Assembly (NCBI GenBank): GCA_965153355.1
Contig: OZ231127.1
Span: forward strand, 29,388,001 to 29,452,000
Origin: Flaccisagitta enflata
Taxonomy: Eukaryota; Chaetognatha; Sagittoidea; Aphragmophora
Direction: 5' to 3'
Length of the DNA stretch: 64,000 nt
Below are positions 48,617 through 59,174 of the stretch, one piece after another. The first letter of the stretch is position 1. Each line of letters begins with the position of its first letter. The notes beneath the pieces were generated by a model that saw nothing but the letters and a program-made list of their open reading frames with translations, did not search any database and was not told the origin of the DNA. The position numbers and the translations under genes are program-made.

Positions 48617-49592
48617 ATAACGGGTGGTCAAAAAAAAGTGACTTTTTTGTTTTCTCATACTTTCTGTAAAAAAATGTTTAGAGTAGAACTTTTTTTTAGC
48701 TAAAAGGATATGGTGGACAATTTTTTCCATTATTGTGATTTTTGTATTTTTTCTATTTATTTCAAGTAATATACAATAAACTAAATGTTATTTTGGACCG
48801 CCTTGATTTTTTGTAATAATTTTTAGTATAAAAATGAAAATATTTTAATAGATTCACTATTTATAATTAAGTATGACTTAAAAGCTAGCATGAAACTTAA
48901 AAAAAATTATAAAAATACAAACAAAACAAAAGATACTTCTGAAAAACATCCTTTTCATTTCTATTCAAGTCTCTCAAATCAAAGCTTGGTGGCTTACAAA
49001 AAATTGTGTTCATTTCAAACAGGACCTAATCAATATATGTTATACTTAAAAACAACCGATTATCTATGTTATTACTGATTTATGCAAACATTTTACTTTT
49101 TTGTATTTATGTAGTTATATGTTTCAGAAAATTTATAAAAAATTATTCTTTTTTATATACCGTATTTTTTCTAATTAGCGCCCCGGGCGTTTTTGAAATT
49201 TAAAAAAACATTGTCATTTTACCCTTCGATTAGCGCCCCCATTTCATTTGTGAGCACTCTCTTTTATTATGGCATTGACAATGAGTTCTACTTAAAACAT
49301 CAAAAATATAAGATTAAATGCATAAATATTACATTTTTTGCTTGCATTATAGTCAAGCCCTGATAAAACACTGAAATTTTCTCTCTTTCAAAGATTTTTT
49401 GCTTCTACATTTTTCCTCAAATCATTGTTCTGAGGAGCAAAAAGAGGGGGGCGTTAATTGGAGGGGGGCGATAAATGGAAAAAATATGGTACTTTACTTT
49501 TTTTTTCAAAATATTAACTTACAAAAAAGATTTCAAACTTGTTGGAGAAAAAGCTAGCTTAGTCACTTTTTTTTTGACCACTCGTTATATAC
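48617..49592. mobile_element. MITE, about 975 bp, with inner nested foldback
   Basis: Ends TAACGGGTGGTCAAAAAAAA and its inverse TTTTTTTTTGACCACTCGTTA, about 28 bp. The interior is AT-rich with no coding frame of note. A second element (49159-49491) sits inside. Confidence 0.7.
49159..49491. mobile_element. Nested foldback with TACCGTATTTTTTC ends
   Basis: TACCGTATTTTTTCTAATTA and gcgcccc at the left; ggggggcgataaatgg and AAAAAATATGGTA at the right. The ATTAGCGCCCC motif is repeated inside. Confidence 0.7.
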
Positions 49593-50397
49593 CAAAATAC
49601 AAAAGGGATAAGGCTAATAGGATCAGGTGTGATAGGATCACAGCTTGAAATTAGCATTGTTTAGACCACATGCCCATCATTCCACAGAAATAATCGTAAA
49701 CAGTAAACAAAGCACAAAGGGCAGAGATCTGCCTTTTAGTCTTGAAAGTAATTGTTTGAAGAAATCGGACTCACAACTTCTTCTATTGATTAACAGATGT
49801 CATATTTGTTGTTCTCAACAAAAGATCAGTGATTACAATGTGAGAAATCGATGATGAATTCAATGACAGGCACCAAAAGCAAGAGAGTACCTGGCTCTTA
49901 ACATCACCCTTAACTGAGGCAAATCTCTGGTTGCTAGTGCCTTGTTTCTCATTGGTCAGTTTGTGAGTGTGATGTTATCACCAAGATCTATACTTGACGG
50001 CGTCTTCCCTAAAATGGTCACCAATGATTGAGAAAGAGTTGCTTTGCAGCAATTTTTCCATGAGCTTTTTCTCTTAAAGTGCAGAAAAGTAGCAGGAAAA
50101 GATTACATATTTGGATTTGGTATGAGAAGATCTATATATTGGTATAAAGTTTTTGGTGGAAATAGGCGGGAATAGAATTTTTTTCTCTCTCTATTGAAAT
50201 ATAAGCTGAAACTTATCTTTGGCTTCCAATAAGCTGTACATGGAATGGGATAATTCAGCCAAATCATGTTCCTCTACCTCCGACAGGTTCTAATGCACAA
50301 TGGAAGCTAAAAAAATAATGAAAGAAAGAATGCCCCTATATGCACTAAAAAAAAACTCCCTGCCCTTTGTGCAAAGGCTGCTTTGTCCTTCGAGGGA

Positions 50398-50645
50398 TAT
50401 GAAAACAAGGCCAACACCTTACAGTCGCGTGCGATTTTTAAGACCATTAGACCAAAAGACTAAAAGACTAAAAGACTAAAAGACTAAAAGACTAAAAGAC
50501 TAAATATGAATTGACTTAAATCAACTTTAAATAACTTAAAATGACTTAAAATGGCGTAAAACGATGAAAAAAAAAGCTAAGCGTTACCGACAGACGGACC
50601 GACGGACAGAGTGGGTTGTAGAGTCGCGTGCACGCGACTTAAAAA
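50398..50645 (-). mobile_element. HINE-like element, subfamily A, with AAAAGACTA body
   Basis: Reverse: aacaaggccaacaccttaca, distal gtcgcgtgc, (AAAAGACT)n, acttaaaatga units, cagacggaccgacggac and a perfect 5' palindrome gtcgcgtgcacgcgac. It ends only about 25 bp past the stop codon of the minus-strand gene at 50669. Confidence 0.8.
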
Positions 50646-50668
50646 TTCTCCCAAGATTGATTGCTTCA

Positions 50669-51703
50669 TTAAGAATTTTTCTTTTCGCATTTCCTGTGTA
50701 CAAAAATAGCCACGACGCCAACAATTTCGAATATCCCGCCAAAATCGATGTACGGAAAACCAGCTGGTTTACCACAGGATTTTAGATCATTGATATTGCT
50801 AGTTTCTTTAGCTTCGTCGATGCAACGATACAAACTATTGAATTTGACTGTCAATATTATCATGACCAATACGCGGATAACAATTTTGATCAATTGCCCC
50901 AGCAGCATGACATAAATGGTTAGGGTTAGGTGCCGATGTTTGCCATCGTCGCTAGATGCCCCAGTTGAACTATCATTTTGAAATAGACGACTCGCTTCCA
51001 AGGCTGACAGCACACGATTTCCAAAGAAAAAGATAAGCGAGCTTGTAATTAGAATTAGAATGAGTTGCAAGGGCATTATGAACTCAATCACCGTCCGCCA
51101 CCATTCATCTTGAATCAACAAAGCCAGTTGCTCCAGGGCGAAAGTCGCGAAGATGGTTACAAACGCGACGCTTTGATATTTTAGGAAAGTTGAAATTTTG
51201 TACTCTCTTTTTCCCATTTTTGCCGTGCATTGGAAAACCTCGTAGAGGAGAATCAACGATGCAATATCGTTGTGCATTTGGAATGCGTCTCCTATTAATA
51301 CGACGTAACCATGGCTCAATGGTATATCATATTGTGAATTGATATCATTATGTTGAAAATTATATTTGGCCTTCTCTTCGGTCAATATCATAAATTCAGC
51401 CCAAATCCGCAGCGATGTTGAAACAATGAAAGAAGCAGCTTTCGTCATGAAGACATGACGGAATAGGGCCGCTGTGGTCAGCGGTATCGTGATAAAAAGA
51501 ATCACGCATGCCACAGATATGACAACATGATGCGTAATAAGTTCCAGCTTGTCGAAACCGCTGAAAATTTCATCGTCATTGTCTTTATAAATACTTTCAT
51601 CCTTCATGAGATCATCCAGCTCCTTGTCGAGTTGTTGTAAATAATCGTAGTCCAGCCCAAGTGGCGAAGTTCCCTCCATTATACTTGCCACAATGATTTG
51701 CAT
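50669..51703 (-). CDS. Intronless multi-pass (probably seven-helix) membrane protein, unknown family
   Basis: 344 codons from ATG at 51701-51703 to TAA at 50669-50671. A second in-frame ATG (MEGTSPLG) lies eight codons in and could be the start. After an acidic N-terminus (DYLQQLDKELDDLMKDESIY) come about seven hydrophobic segments: HHVVISVACVILFITIPLTT, FIVSTSLRIWAEFMIL, DIASLILLYEVFQC, SVAFVTIFATFALEQLALLI, FIMPLQLILILITSSLIFFF, YVMLLGQLIKIVIRVLVMII and GGIFEIVGVVAIFV. It ends in a basic tail (HRKCEKKNS). The topology suits a receptor-like protein, but no DRY, NPxxY or gustatory-receptor TYhhhhhQF motif is visible. It is transcribed opposite to its neighbours. It is the only clearly complete gene in the window. 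Confidence 0.75.
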   Translation of the reverse strand: MQIIVASIMEGTSPLGLDYDYLQQLDKELDDLMKDESIYKDNDDEIFSGFDKLELITHHVVISVACVILFITIPLTTAALFRHVFMTKAASFIVSTSLRIWAEFMILTEEKAKYNFQHNDINSQYDIPLSHGYVVLIGDAFQMHNDIASLILLYEVFQCTAKMGKREYKISTFLKYQSVAFVTIFATFALEQLALLIQDEWWRTVIEFIMPLQLILILITSSLIFFFGNRVLSALEASRLFQNDSSTGASSDDGKHRHLTLTIYVMLLGQLIKIVIRVLVMIILTVKFNSLYRCIDEAKETSNINDLKSCGKPAGFPYIDFGGIFEIVGVVAIFVHRKCEKKNS

Positions 51704-51986
51704 GCGCCCCAAATTACATGTATATTTGGGTTTAGAAACTAGGCGGAATTATGGCCAATATGTGAGCCTCGCTGATTAAGAATGTATGAATTTACGTTTT
51801 TGATGAATAGACATATTCAGATTCGCCCTCGCATCTCTATAAGAGGGTGTGTCCCTAGGAACGTACTTCCGAAGGTCTTTTCTAAACGCTACTGCTGAGG
51901 TTTTATCTTCATTTTCTCATCACTTGATATTTATATACCTACCATATATCTAAAGAGAACCTATCTAGACATCTCTTGGCCTTGTT

Positions 51987-52135
51987 AATGAATGAATGAA
52001 TGAATGAATGAATGAATGAATGAATGAATGAATGAATGAATGAATGAATGAATGAATCAATCAATCAATCAATCAATCAATGAATGAATCTATCAATCAA
52101 TGAATCAGTGAATCAATGAGGTTACAGGAATGAAG
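51987..52135. repeat. (AATG)n / (AATC)n microsatellite
   Basis: Tetranucleotide array with a switch from aatg to aatc units near 52055. Confidence 0.95.
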
Positions 52136-52927
52136 AAAAACGCTGACTTTGGCAGTTTTGCGTAGTTTTAACCTTTTCGTGATGGACAGACAGACCAACC
52201 AAAAAACGGACATGACCTCATAGGTTTTCGAGGACGCACATCACGAGATCAAGAGGACAACGTCATATTCCAGAATTTACCTGTTGTCGGCGTCAAGAGA
52301 GAAGGCTTATGCAGCTATGCAGTTATGCTAATTGAAATATAATCTTGTCCTTAGGTGATTAAACTCAATTGTACTATTCAAGATTTTATCAATTAAGATC
52401 CATGGGCCCATGTCAACTTATTCATGGTTAAATGTAATTCTAAGGCACAGTAAACTTTATGCTTTTCATCTGGCAAGAATTCACTTTGGCGGCACCCAGC
52501 TTGTGCGAAAGTATACATAAAGAACACGAGCAATCTTTTTCTAGGTTTTTATAAGAGGCGAAAAGTGGAGTAACTGTGACAGGAAGCACTCATATACCCA
52601 TTAAGGAATGTTATGTTGGACAAGATTGCCAGGTATGGAAATGTAAAAACCTGAGTTAATTGTTAATGGCCAGTACCAATGCACGTCAACGTAGGTTCCA
52701 GAAAGTCTATCAGTTAGGTCAAGGTGCACAGGAAGGGGCAATTTTCACGGTCAAATCATATTCTAGATGACAAATAAAATAAAGAATTTACAATTTTTAA
52801 CAAGAAATCATATTTTTAGTATGATTTATTTATTTTTTTGCATTGAGAATCATTTCTGTGTTCAAAATAAGTTGGAAAAATTGAGAGAAAAAATCGAAAA
52901 TAAGCCTCCATTCCTTGACTTGTCTTA

Positions 52928-53077
52928 CGTGAAATTCTTAATCTGTCTCTGAATGCATAAATTTGCATTTTTAAAAACATGGCCCTGTTATAAAAACATA
53001 TAAGAAAGGGGCCATGTTCTTAGAAATGCAAAATTGTGCATTCAGAGAGAGATTAAGAATTTCACGCGAAATGATTT
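52928..53077. mobile_element. Small foldback element (ACATGG family)
   Basis: Arms gtgaaattcttaatctgtctctga ... acatggccc and ggggccatgt ... tcagagagagattaagaatttcac around a 22-bp loop. Related to 16040-16190. Confidence 0.8.
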
Positions 53078-53783
53078 TCCAAAATTGCTTTTCCTGTGCA
53101 CTGCAACTTAGCAAGTGTTGCGCCTAAAATCAGATACAGCTAAGCATCGTAGTAGCGAATTTCATGGAGCTAGCAACTTCCTTTCTCATAGATTTCTTTA
53201 TAGCCACGAAGGCAAATATAAAACATTCGTTGAAGCCCAAATGTAGCTAGAATCCGTTTACTTACAGGCGACCATCATTAGTTCTCAAATAGTAGATACT
53301 TTTTTAAAGATTTAAAAAGCGCTTTGAATACATTTCAAACCAAATCTGCCTGGATCGAAAATCAGCTTTTGAACAAGTAAAACATCAGTACCTTGGACTT
53401 GTTTCTTTTTTATTAGCCATATTGGTTAAAAAACAATCTGTCTGTAAAAAGAAATAACTGATCCCTGAAGAATCGATTGTTTACTGAACCAGTCTTTCAC
53501 GGTTACGGGGTAGGTTCTGACTTCAGTAATGATCACAAAGACCACGCAGAAACAATCGGTAAATAAGTAAATCAACGACTAATGCAACACTCGCTCCATC
53601 TACGGCATTAGATGGCACAAGTTCCACATTCCGTCGACCCATCTATTTTCCATTATGCCACCTTGTCAATGATACAAAAGTGGCCATTTCTACCATCATA
53701 ACTCTTATCGGAAGACAACAACCTCATTTTCGGATTGACCGACTGATTGAAGAGTGCGGCAGAGTCAGGTAGAATTCATTCAA

Positions 53784-53962
53784 CAAGTGACGCGGGGTCA
53801 CAATATCGTTGCGGACGGGTGGGTAGGGGCATCCAACCCTCCTGACACTCTCAAACATACACAAAAAGAATCTAAATCGCTCATTTTCCAGTTTTCAACT
53901 TTATAACCTCAGACGGACCAACGGACCGACAGACGGACGGACAAGGCCTCTTATAGAGCAAC
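53784..53962 (-). mobile_element. HINE-like element, subfamily B2
   Basis: aacaagtgacgcggggtcac, gttgcggacgggtggg, (GGACC)n-type repeat, and a decayed 5' end (cttatagagcaactg). Confidence 0.75.
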
Positions 53963-54176
53963 TGAAAACATAGTACTTAGTTTTCCCATTAAGAAATGGC
54001 AATTACAAACGCTGCAGGTAAGCTTCGCTTGACGTCGCCCATCTGTTGGGCCGTAAGTCATTGCTGTTAATGGATAATGATACTCTATCAATTGGCAGTC
54101 GGTGGAGTCCTATCGTCAGGTAAGTGCAATAATGCGTAGGTAGGTATTGACTGAAAACAGTACTTACCAAAATTGA

Positions 54177-54313
<137 letters not shown>

Positions 54314-54649
54314 TCTCCTGCTTCATTCAACAATCAGGAAAAAATAACATACATTATTGTACTTGGTACCGACTTATGTTTCCAATTTCAAGACTATGAA
54401 TTAGCTTGGTAATTATATAAGTAATTATATGAGTTATTATAAGAGTCAAAAAGATAAATGCTTAATTGAGAGAGGGAAAATGATTAGATGTACCGTATTG
54501 AAGCTACGCACAGGATTAAAGGTCAGTTCGATTCATAAAAGTCATATCCCATTTCCCATCAAGACAAGAACAAAGCTTTTAAAATTTCGTTCAATTTTTG
54601 TTTTGCTTTTTCTTCATTGGCTTTTCCTTATGATTCATTGTTCACTTTT

Positions 54650-55045
54650 TTTCTTCTTCTTACCCTTCTTCTTCATCTTCTTCATCTTCTTCTTCTTCTT
54701 CTTCTTCTTCTTCTTCTTCTTCTTCTTCTTCTTCTTCTTTTTCTTTTTCTTTATCTTCTTTTTCTTTTTCTTTTTCCTCTTCTTCTTCTTTTTCTTCTTC
54801 TTCCTCTTCTTCTCCTCTTCCTTTCATCTTCTTCTGCTCCTTCTCCTTCTTCTTCTCCTTCTTCTTCTTCTTCTTCTTCTTCTTCTTCTTCTTCTTCTTC
54901 TTCTTCTTCTTCTTTTTTTTTTCTTTTATTCTTCTTCTCGTTCCTTCTTCTTCTTCTTCTTCTTCTTCTCCTTCTTCTTATTCTTTTTCCTCCTCCTCTT
55001 CTTCTTCTTCTTCCTCTTCTTTTTGTTGTTCTGCTTCTCCTTCAT
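54650..55045. repeat. (TTC)n superarray
   Basis: Trinucleotide TTC/CTT array of about 400 bp with TTTTTC and TCC variants. Poly-Phe, poly-Leu and poly-Ser frames are artefacts. Confidence 0.97.
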
Positions 55046-55430
55046 TACCAACCGACAAGTCCGTCATACCAACGCTTAGAGTGGCGAGTAAGCGATAAAA
55101 AGACCTATACGCCTAGTGATAGGGTGTCTCTCCCTAATCGAAGCTCACCCTCATCAGTCAGTCATCAGTAAGCAATCACCATTACCAGCTCAACACCACA
55201 CCACACCAAACATTACAGAGACGGATCGTTGGACTTACATAGTATGTAGCCAGTCTATATATGTCAAAGAGGTTTCAAGAGAAAAATCAGAATTCATAAT
55301 TATTTCCTGGTTTACTTTATCAAAGTTCTCTTTGATTGAGCAATATTCCTTTTGAAAATTTTATAAATTTTTCGGTCACCCAGTCTTACGCGACGGCACT
55401 TTTGGAATGATCATATTATAAAAAGAAAGC

Positions 55431-55566
55431 ATGACTGCAGAACAGCAATCACCGGAATCTTCATCTTTTTGGACGACATCCCGAAAAAAATGGGCAATCC
55501 TCTGCATTCTGGCAACTGCGCTGATTTTAGCTGGAGCAATAGCTTTAGCAGTGTCTCTCTCTGGAG
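55431..55566 (+). CDS. Type II membrane LDLa/SRCR protein, first coding exon
   Basis: ATG at 55431; donor gtaaca, phase 1. MTAEQQSPESSSFWTTSRKK, then WAILCILATALILAGAIALA: a short cytoplasmic tail ending in basic residues, followed by one uncleaved signal-anchor helix, hence type II orientation with the rest outside. No signal-peptidase site is evident. Splicing to the next exon completes a Gly codon. The following 168-bp intron is more than half (CT)n. Confidence 0.8.
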
Positions 55567-55573
55567 GTAACAT

Positions 55574-55658
<85 letters not shown>
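55574..55658. repeat. (CT)n microsatellite filling a short intron
   Basis: Starts 7 bp after the donor at 55567. Confidence 0.97.
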
Positions 55659-55659
<1 letters not shown>

Positions 55660-55734
55660 GTGTACCAGTTATTCAGAGACACAGAATAAAGAATTTGTTG
55701 AACTTTTTTCCATTCACTTTTTCGAAATGATTAG

Positions 55735-55917
55735 GAGTCACCAAAGTTGAATCGGTCAATCCAAGCCCGAAACAATGCACGACCTCGCAATTCAACTGCG
55801 AAGAAACATCTTTAAGTTGCATCGCAGAAGAGAAAAAATGTGATGGAATCATCGATTGCCAAAGCGGGAATGATGAAGTCAACTGTCCATTGGATCCCAA
55901 CAAATTTACACTCAGAG
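55735..55917 (+). CDS. Type II membrane LDLa/SRCR protein, LDLa exon
   Basis: Acceptor atgattag, donor gtatga; phase 1 at both ends. It encodes a complete LDL-receptor class A module: six cysteines in CTTSQFNCEETSLSC ... EEKKCDGIIDCQSGNDEVNC, with the acidic calcium-binding cluster D-C-x-x-G-x-D-E. Symmetric 1-1 exons carrying whole LDLa modules are typical and can be skipped without a frameshift. LDLa modules bind lipoproteins and other extracellular ligands. Confidence 0.88.
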
Positions 55918-55957
55918 GTATGAAACTTGCACTTCAGACTCAGGTCAATGTTAGCTA

Positions 55958-56697
55958 GAATGGGCACAATTTGTGCGTTAGCCTAACGCACAAATTGAAT
56001 GAAACATTATTTACATGCACTTTTTTAGTCGCGTGCACGCGACTCTACAACCCGCTTTGTCGGTCCGTCCATCCGTCCGTCGGTCCGTCGGTCCGTCGGT
56101 CCGTCGGTCTGTCCGTCACACTTTACTTTTTTGTACTATAACGTCAACTCTTAGGTCATTTTAAGTCATTTTAAGACATTTATAGTTATTCTAAGTCATT
56201 TTGAGTCAGTTTAAGTCATTTTAAGTCATTTTAAGTCATTTAAAGTCATTTTAGGTTATTTTAAGTTATTTTTGGTTTTTTGGTTTCTTAGTCATTTTAA
56301 GTCATTTTGGTCATTTTAGGTTATTCTAAGTCATTGAAAGTCATTCCAAGTCATTCTAAGTCATTCTTTGTCTGTAAGTCTCGCAGGCGACTTATAGGTG
56401 TTGGCCTTGTTTGTTCCTTATGCATGTTAAGGGCCCAATCTCTTTGGAGAATCGATTTGGACTTGATCTAGGCACTCCGTCATCAATGCGGTAGTTGTAT
56501 AGAATGGCTAGGAAGAAATTGTTCTCATAACTCCTGCAATCAATTCTATACAACTACAGCATTAATGACAGAGTGCCTTGATCAAGTCCGAATCGATTTT
56601 CCATTGAGATTAGGCTCTTAATATACAAATAGAACATGAAAGGTGCTTGGAAATAATGTTTCATTCGAACGCCTAAATTGAGCCCACTCTAATATTA
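55958..56697. mobile_element. Foldback element carrying a nested HINE-like copy
   Basis: Outer arms: AGAATGGGCACAATTTG ... ATGAAACATTATTT and the inverse AAATAATGTTTCAT ... TTGAGCCCACTCT. Inner arms about 56425-56510 and 56530-56620 (CGATTTGGACTTGATC with its inverse). The left arm has a 29-bp palindrome insertion (gtgcgttag/cctaacgcac) and the HINE-like element; the right arm lacks both. Confidence 0.8.
56022..56412 (+). mobile_element. HINE-like element, subfamily A, with AAGTCATTTT body
   Basis: tttttagtcgcgtgcacgcg, (GTCC)n/(GTCG)n, cacactttacttttttg, about 20 units of taagtcatttt, distal tcgcaggcgac, end tgttggccttgttt. Inserted in the left arm of the foldback at 55958-56697. Confidence 0.85.
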
Positions 56698-57143
56698 GCA
56701 GACTTTAGAGGTTTTTGCATTGTGGAAATTATCGAGATATCACATAGGGAATATCTAGATTAAATCAAGATAATGTGTCATATGCGACAACCCCTTTAAC
56801 CTTTGAATGATTTAAATTCATTAAGTCTTTTAGTCTTTTAGTCTTTAGTCTTTTAGTCTTTTAGTCTTTTTGTTGCTAAAAAACTTGCATGTTGCGCGGT
56901 CTCTTCATCGGTATAACCATTCGTTGGTCGGTTTTTACAATTCAAATTAGGGTGGAAAATTATGGCATCGTTTGTATTACTTACCCTGTTCAACGCCCGA
57001 GACTAGCTCCGGCACGATCGTCCCTGCGCACCCACACGCGGCCCATACATACATACATACCGCCTGGTTATCCGTATGAATTTCTGCCCTGCTATGGCAA
57101 ATCCTGTACTATCCTATTGCAAGCCATTTTCCTATTTTTTCAG

Positions 57144-57303
57144 GAAGGCCAGAGTGGTTGGAGACTCAAATAGGAGGAATCGTTTTTTACGATCATCGTC
57201 CCATCTGCAGCAGAAAATGGAATGAGAGAAGTGCAACATTACTATGCCAGCTTTTGCATCCCGGAGATGAACTTGGATATGTTCTATTCACAAATGCTGT
57301 CTC
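57144..57303 (+). CDS. Type II membrane LDLa/SRCR protein, SRCR-1 N-terminal exon
   Basis: Acceptor attttttcag, donor gtgagt; phase 1 in, phase 2 out. It reads GRPEWLETQIGGIVFYDHRP, then ICSRKWNERSATLLCQLLHP and GDELGYVLFTNAVS. This is the first half of a scavenger-receptor cysteine-rich domain: G-x-V/I-x-x-x-x-x-x-C-x-x-x-W, A-x-x-x-C-x-x-L and L-G. The other half is in the next exon. Confidence 0.82.
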
Positions 57304-57318
57304 GTGAGTATCTTTACT

Positions 57319-57536
57319 TTTTAGTCGCTTGCTAAGTGACTCTATAGGAGGGTGCATCCACATGTGACGCAAAAATTTGAAATTCAATGACGCGAAATAG
57401 CGATTTTTAGGCATCACAGCCTCGCCCAACCACGTTAAAGCCCCCGCCCACCCACTTACTGTCCCAGCCCACCGGAATTACTGCCCCTGCCCACCCGCAA
57501 GCAACTACTTACGGACCGTGTATCCGGCCTTGTTTA
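57319..57536 (+). mobile_element. HINE-like element, diverged, inside the SRCR intron
   Basis: tttttagtcgcttgctaagtgac start, tctataggagggtg, repeated cccctgcccacccg, distal caagcaact, end gtgtatccggccttgttt. It has no (GTCC)n, and starts 15 bp after the donor at 57304. Confidence 0.7.
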
Positions 57537-57754
57537 ACTGTAACAGAAGGAACTTGGGTGCAGCCTTGGCTGTCAAACCATTCATTCACGGGCAATACCC
57601 AGTTACCCATGTGAGATGTCCAAAGAAAAACGATATGAAGTGCCATTTTTACTTCAATGTATTTCTTTCATTTCCACTCAAAAATGCTCCTAGCTGTTGA
57701 CTCATAACATGAATCTTCACATTTCTTTTATTTATCTTCTTGTTCTTAATACAG

Positions 57755-59174
57755 CAGAGAAGCATTCCTACATCACGACAACGTTTCTGGTCATCACTTG
57801 AACTTGGATTTCGAATGCGGCGACCATGAGGAAAGCCTCATTACTTGTCATCATCACATCGCCCCAGAAGCTTGCCTCGAGGAGTATTTAGCCAGCGTCA
57901 TTTGCTTGCCTCGACGCATTCAATTGAGCAACGGGAGCGAGGAATTCCAAGGCCAAATTCACATCGGCGGGTTACCGCTTTGTGCCTCTGGAGATGGATG
58001 GGATGAGCAGAAAATTTCGGATGAGATTTGCACTGATTTACTAAGATCCAAAAATATAAAAACAGAGTTTCAAAATATGTTTCTGAGTTTATCTGTCGAT
58101 CTTGAATGCGGCAATGAGAGTACAAGTAAAGAATTGGCCGAATGTGGAGTTAAACTCCATCAAGGCTCATTCTGCGCTGTCCCATCGATTAAATGTTCCC
58201 CTTGTAACGATAGCCTTATTTTGGATAGAGTTCGTCATCTTGTGAGCGTGGAAATGTCGAGTGACATTTCCATCGCTGAGATGATGGAGGTCGTCGCCGA
58301 AAATCGCGAATGGCTTCAGCGGGTTTGCCTAGTTGAGACCGAGAAATGCTTGGACCGTAAAAGTGGAAATGACGTAAGATGTTCCCTCGATTTGGCTTTG
58401 GCTGACATCGAAACAGAATACATCTCATCCATCAATTCCACGAAAGAGACCGTATTGGAGACACTTATTGGAGGACACTGGAAGTTAAACTATGTGTGGC
58501 GAGACTTGGTTAAACCTCGCGACACGAGTTCAGAGATCCTGGAGGCGGCTGCTCGTAGTCTTACGGATTTTCGTGATGATTTTTTACCCCTTGCCAAGTC
58601 GTGGTCCAACATTGATGATATTGAAGTATCTGATATTGAAGTGTCTGCGATGGCCGTGGAAGAGAATAAAACACTTGAGGGCACGCATGTCTTAACACAA
58701 CGTAAAGAGTTTGCCGTCGATGCGCTGAAACAAATACAAAAGGATCTCAACCAGGCAACAATGAAAGATTCACTGACCGAGGTACAAAGATTGCGATGGA
58801 ACATGTTGGATCGAGTTAGGAGGGAGGAGGAAAAGGAGAAATTGTGTTCCATCTTGGAGTATAGAAATGGTGGTGAGCAGCCCAATGAGTGCGCACATAA
58901 GAATGCCCACCAGTTGTCACCTTTCCTTTCCACAACCTATGATCATGAAATGTGCGCGTCGAGAGAGTTGAGAAGAAGATCAGTCGTCATACCCGCCAAG
59001 TTCCCCTCTGATAATGAAAGCGTGGATGAAGGTGTCGTCAACTTGAAAGTTTTGTTTGGGTTTGAAAGTTGGAAAGATGGAATCAACTCCTCATATGTCA
59101 ATGGAGTTACCAAATTTCAAATTCCGAATATCGAATGGTTGATCAAACACAATTGGATAACAGAGGATGAGTAA
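57755..59174 (+). CDS. Type II membrane LDLa/SRCR protein, large exon (SRCR-1 end, SRCR-2, helical region)
   Basis: Acceptor tttct...aatacag with a NAGNAG (cag|CAG) choice that adds or drops one Arg; phase 2 in. It first completes SRCR-1 (FECGDHEESLITCHHH ... VICLPR). A second SRCR-like domain follows (GGLPLCASGDGWDEQ ... LECGNESTSKELAECG ... PSIKCSPC). About 300 residues of mostly helical, acidic sequence without a recognised domain come next, with glycosylation motifs (NES, NST, NKT). The frame meets TAA at 59172-59174, but the same frame stays open after it for another 265 codons. The stop overlaps a good donor, GA|gtaaga (59171). Splicing to the AG at 59316-59317 would remove 147 bp and the stop in frame, though that acceptor lacks a pyrimidine tract. 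Otherwise the gene is truncated, or carries a nonsense mutation (CAA to TAA would suffice). Confidence 0.78.
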
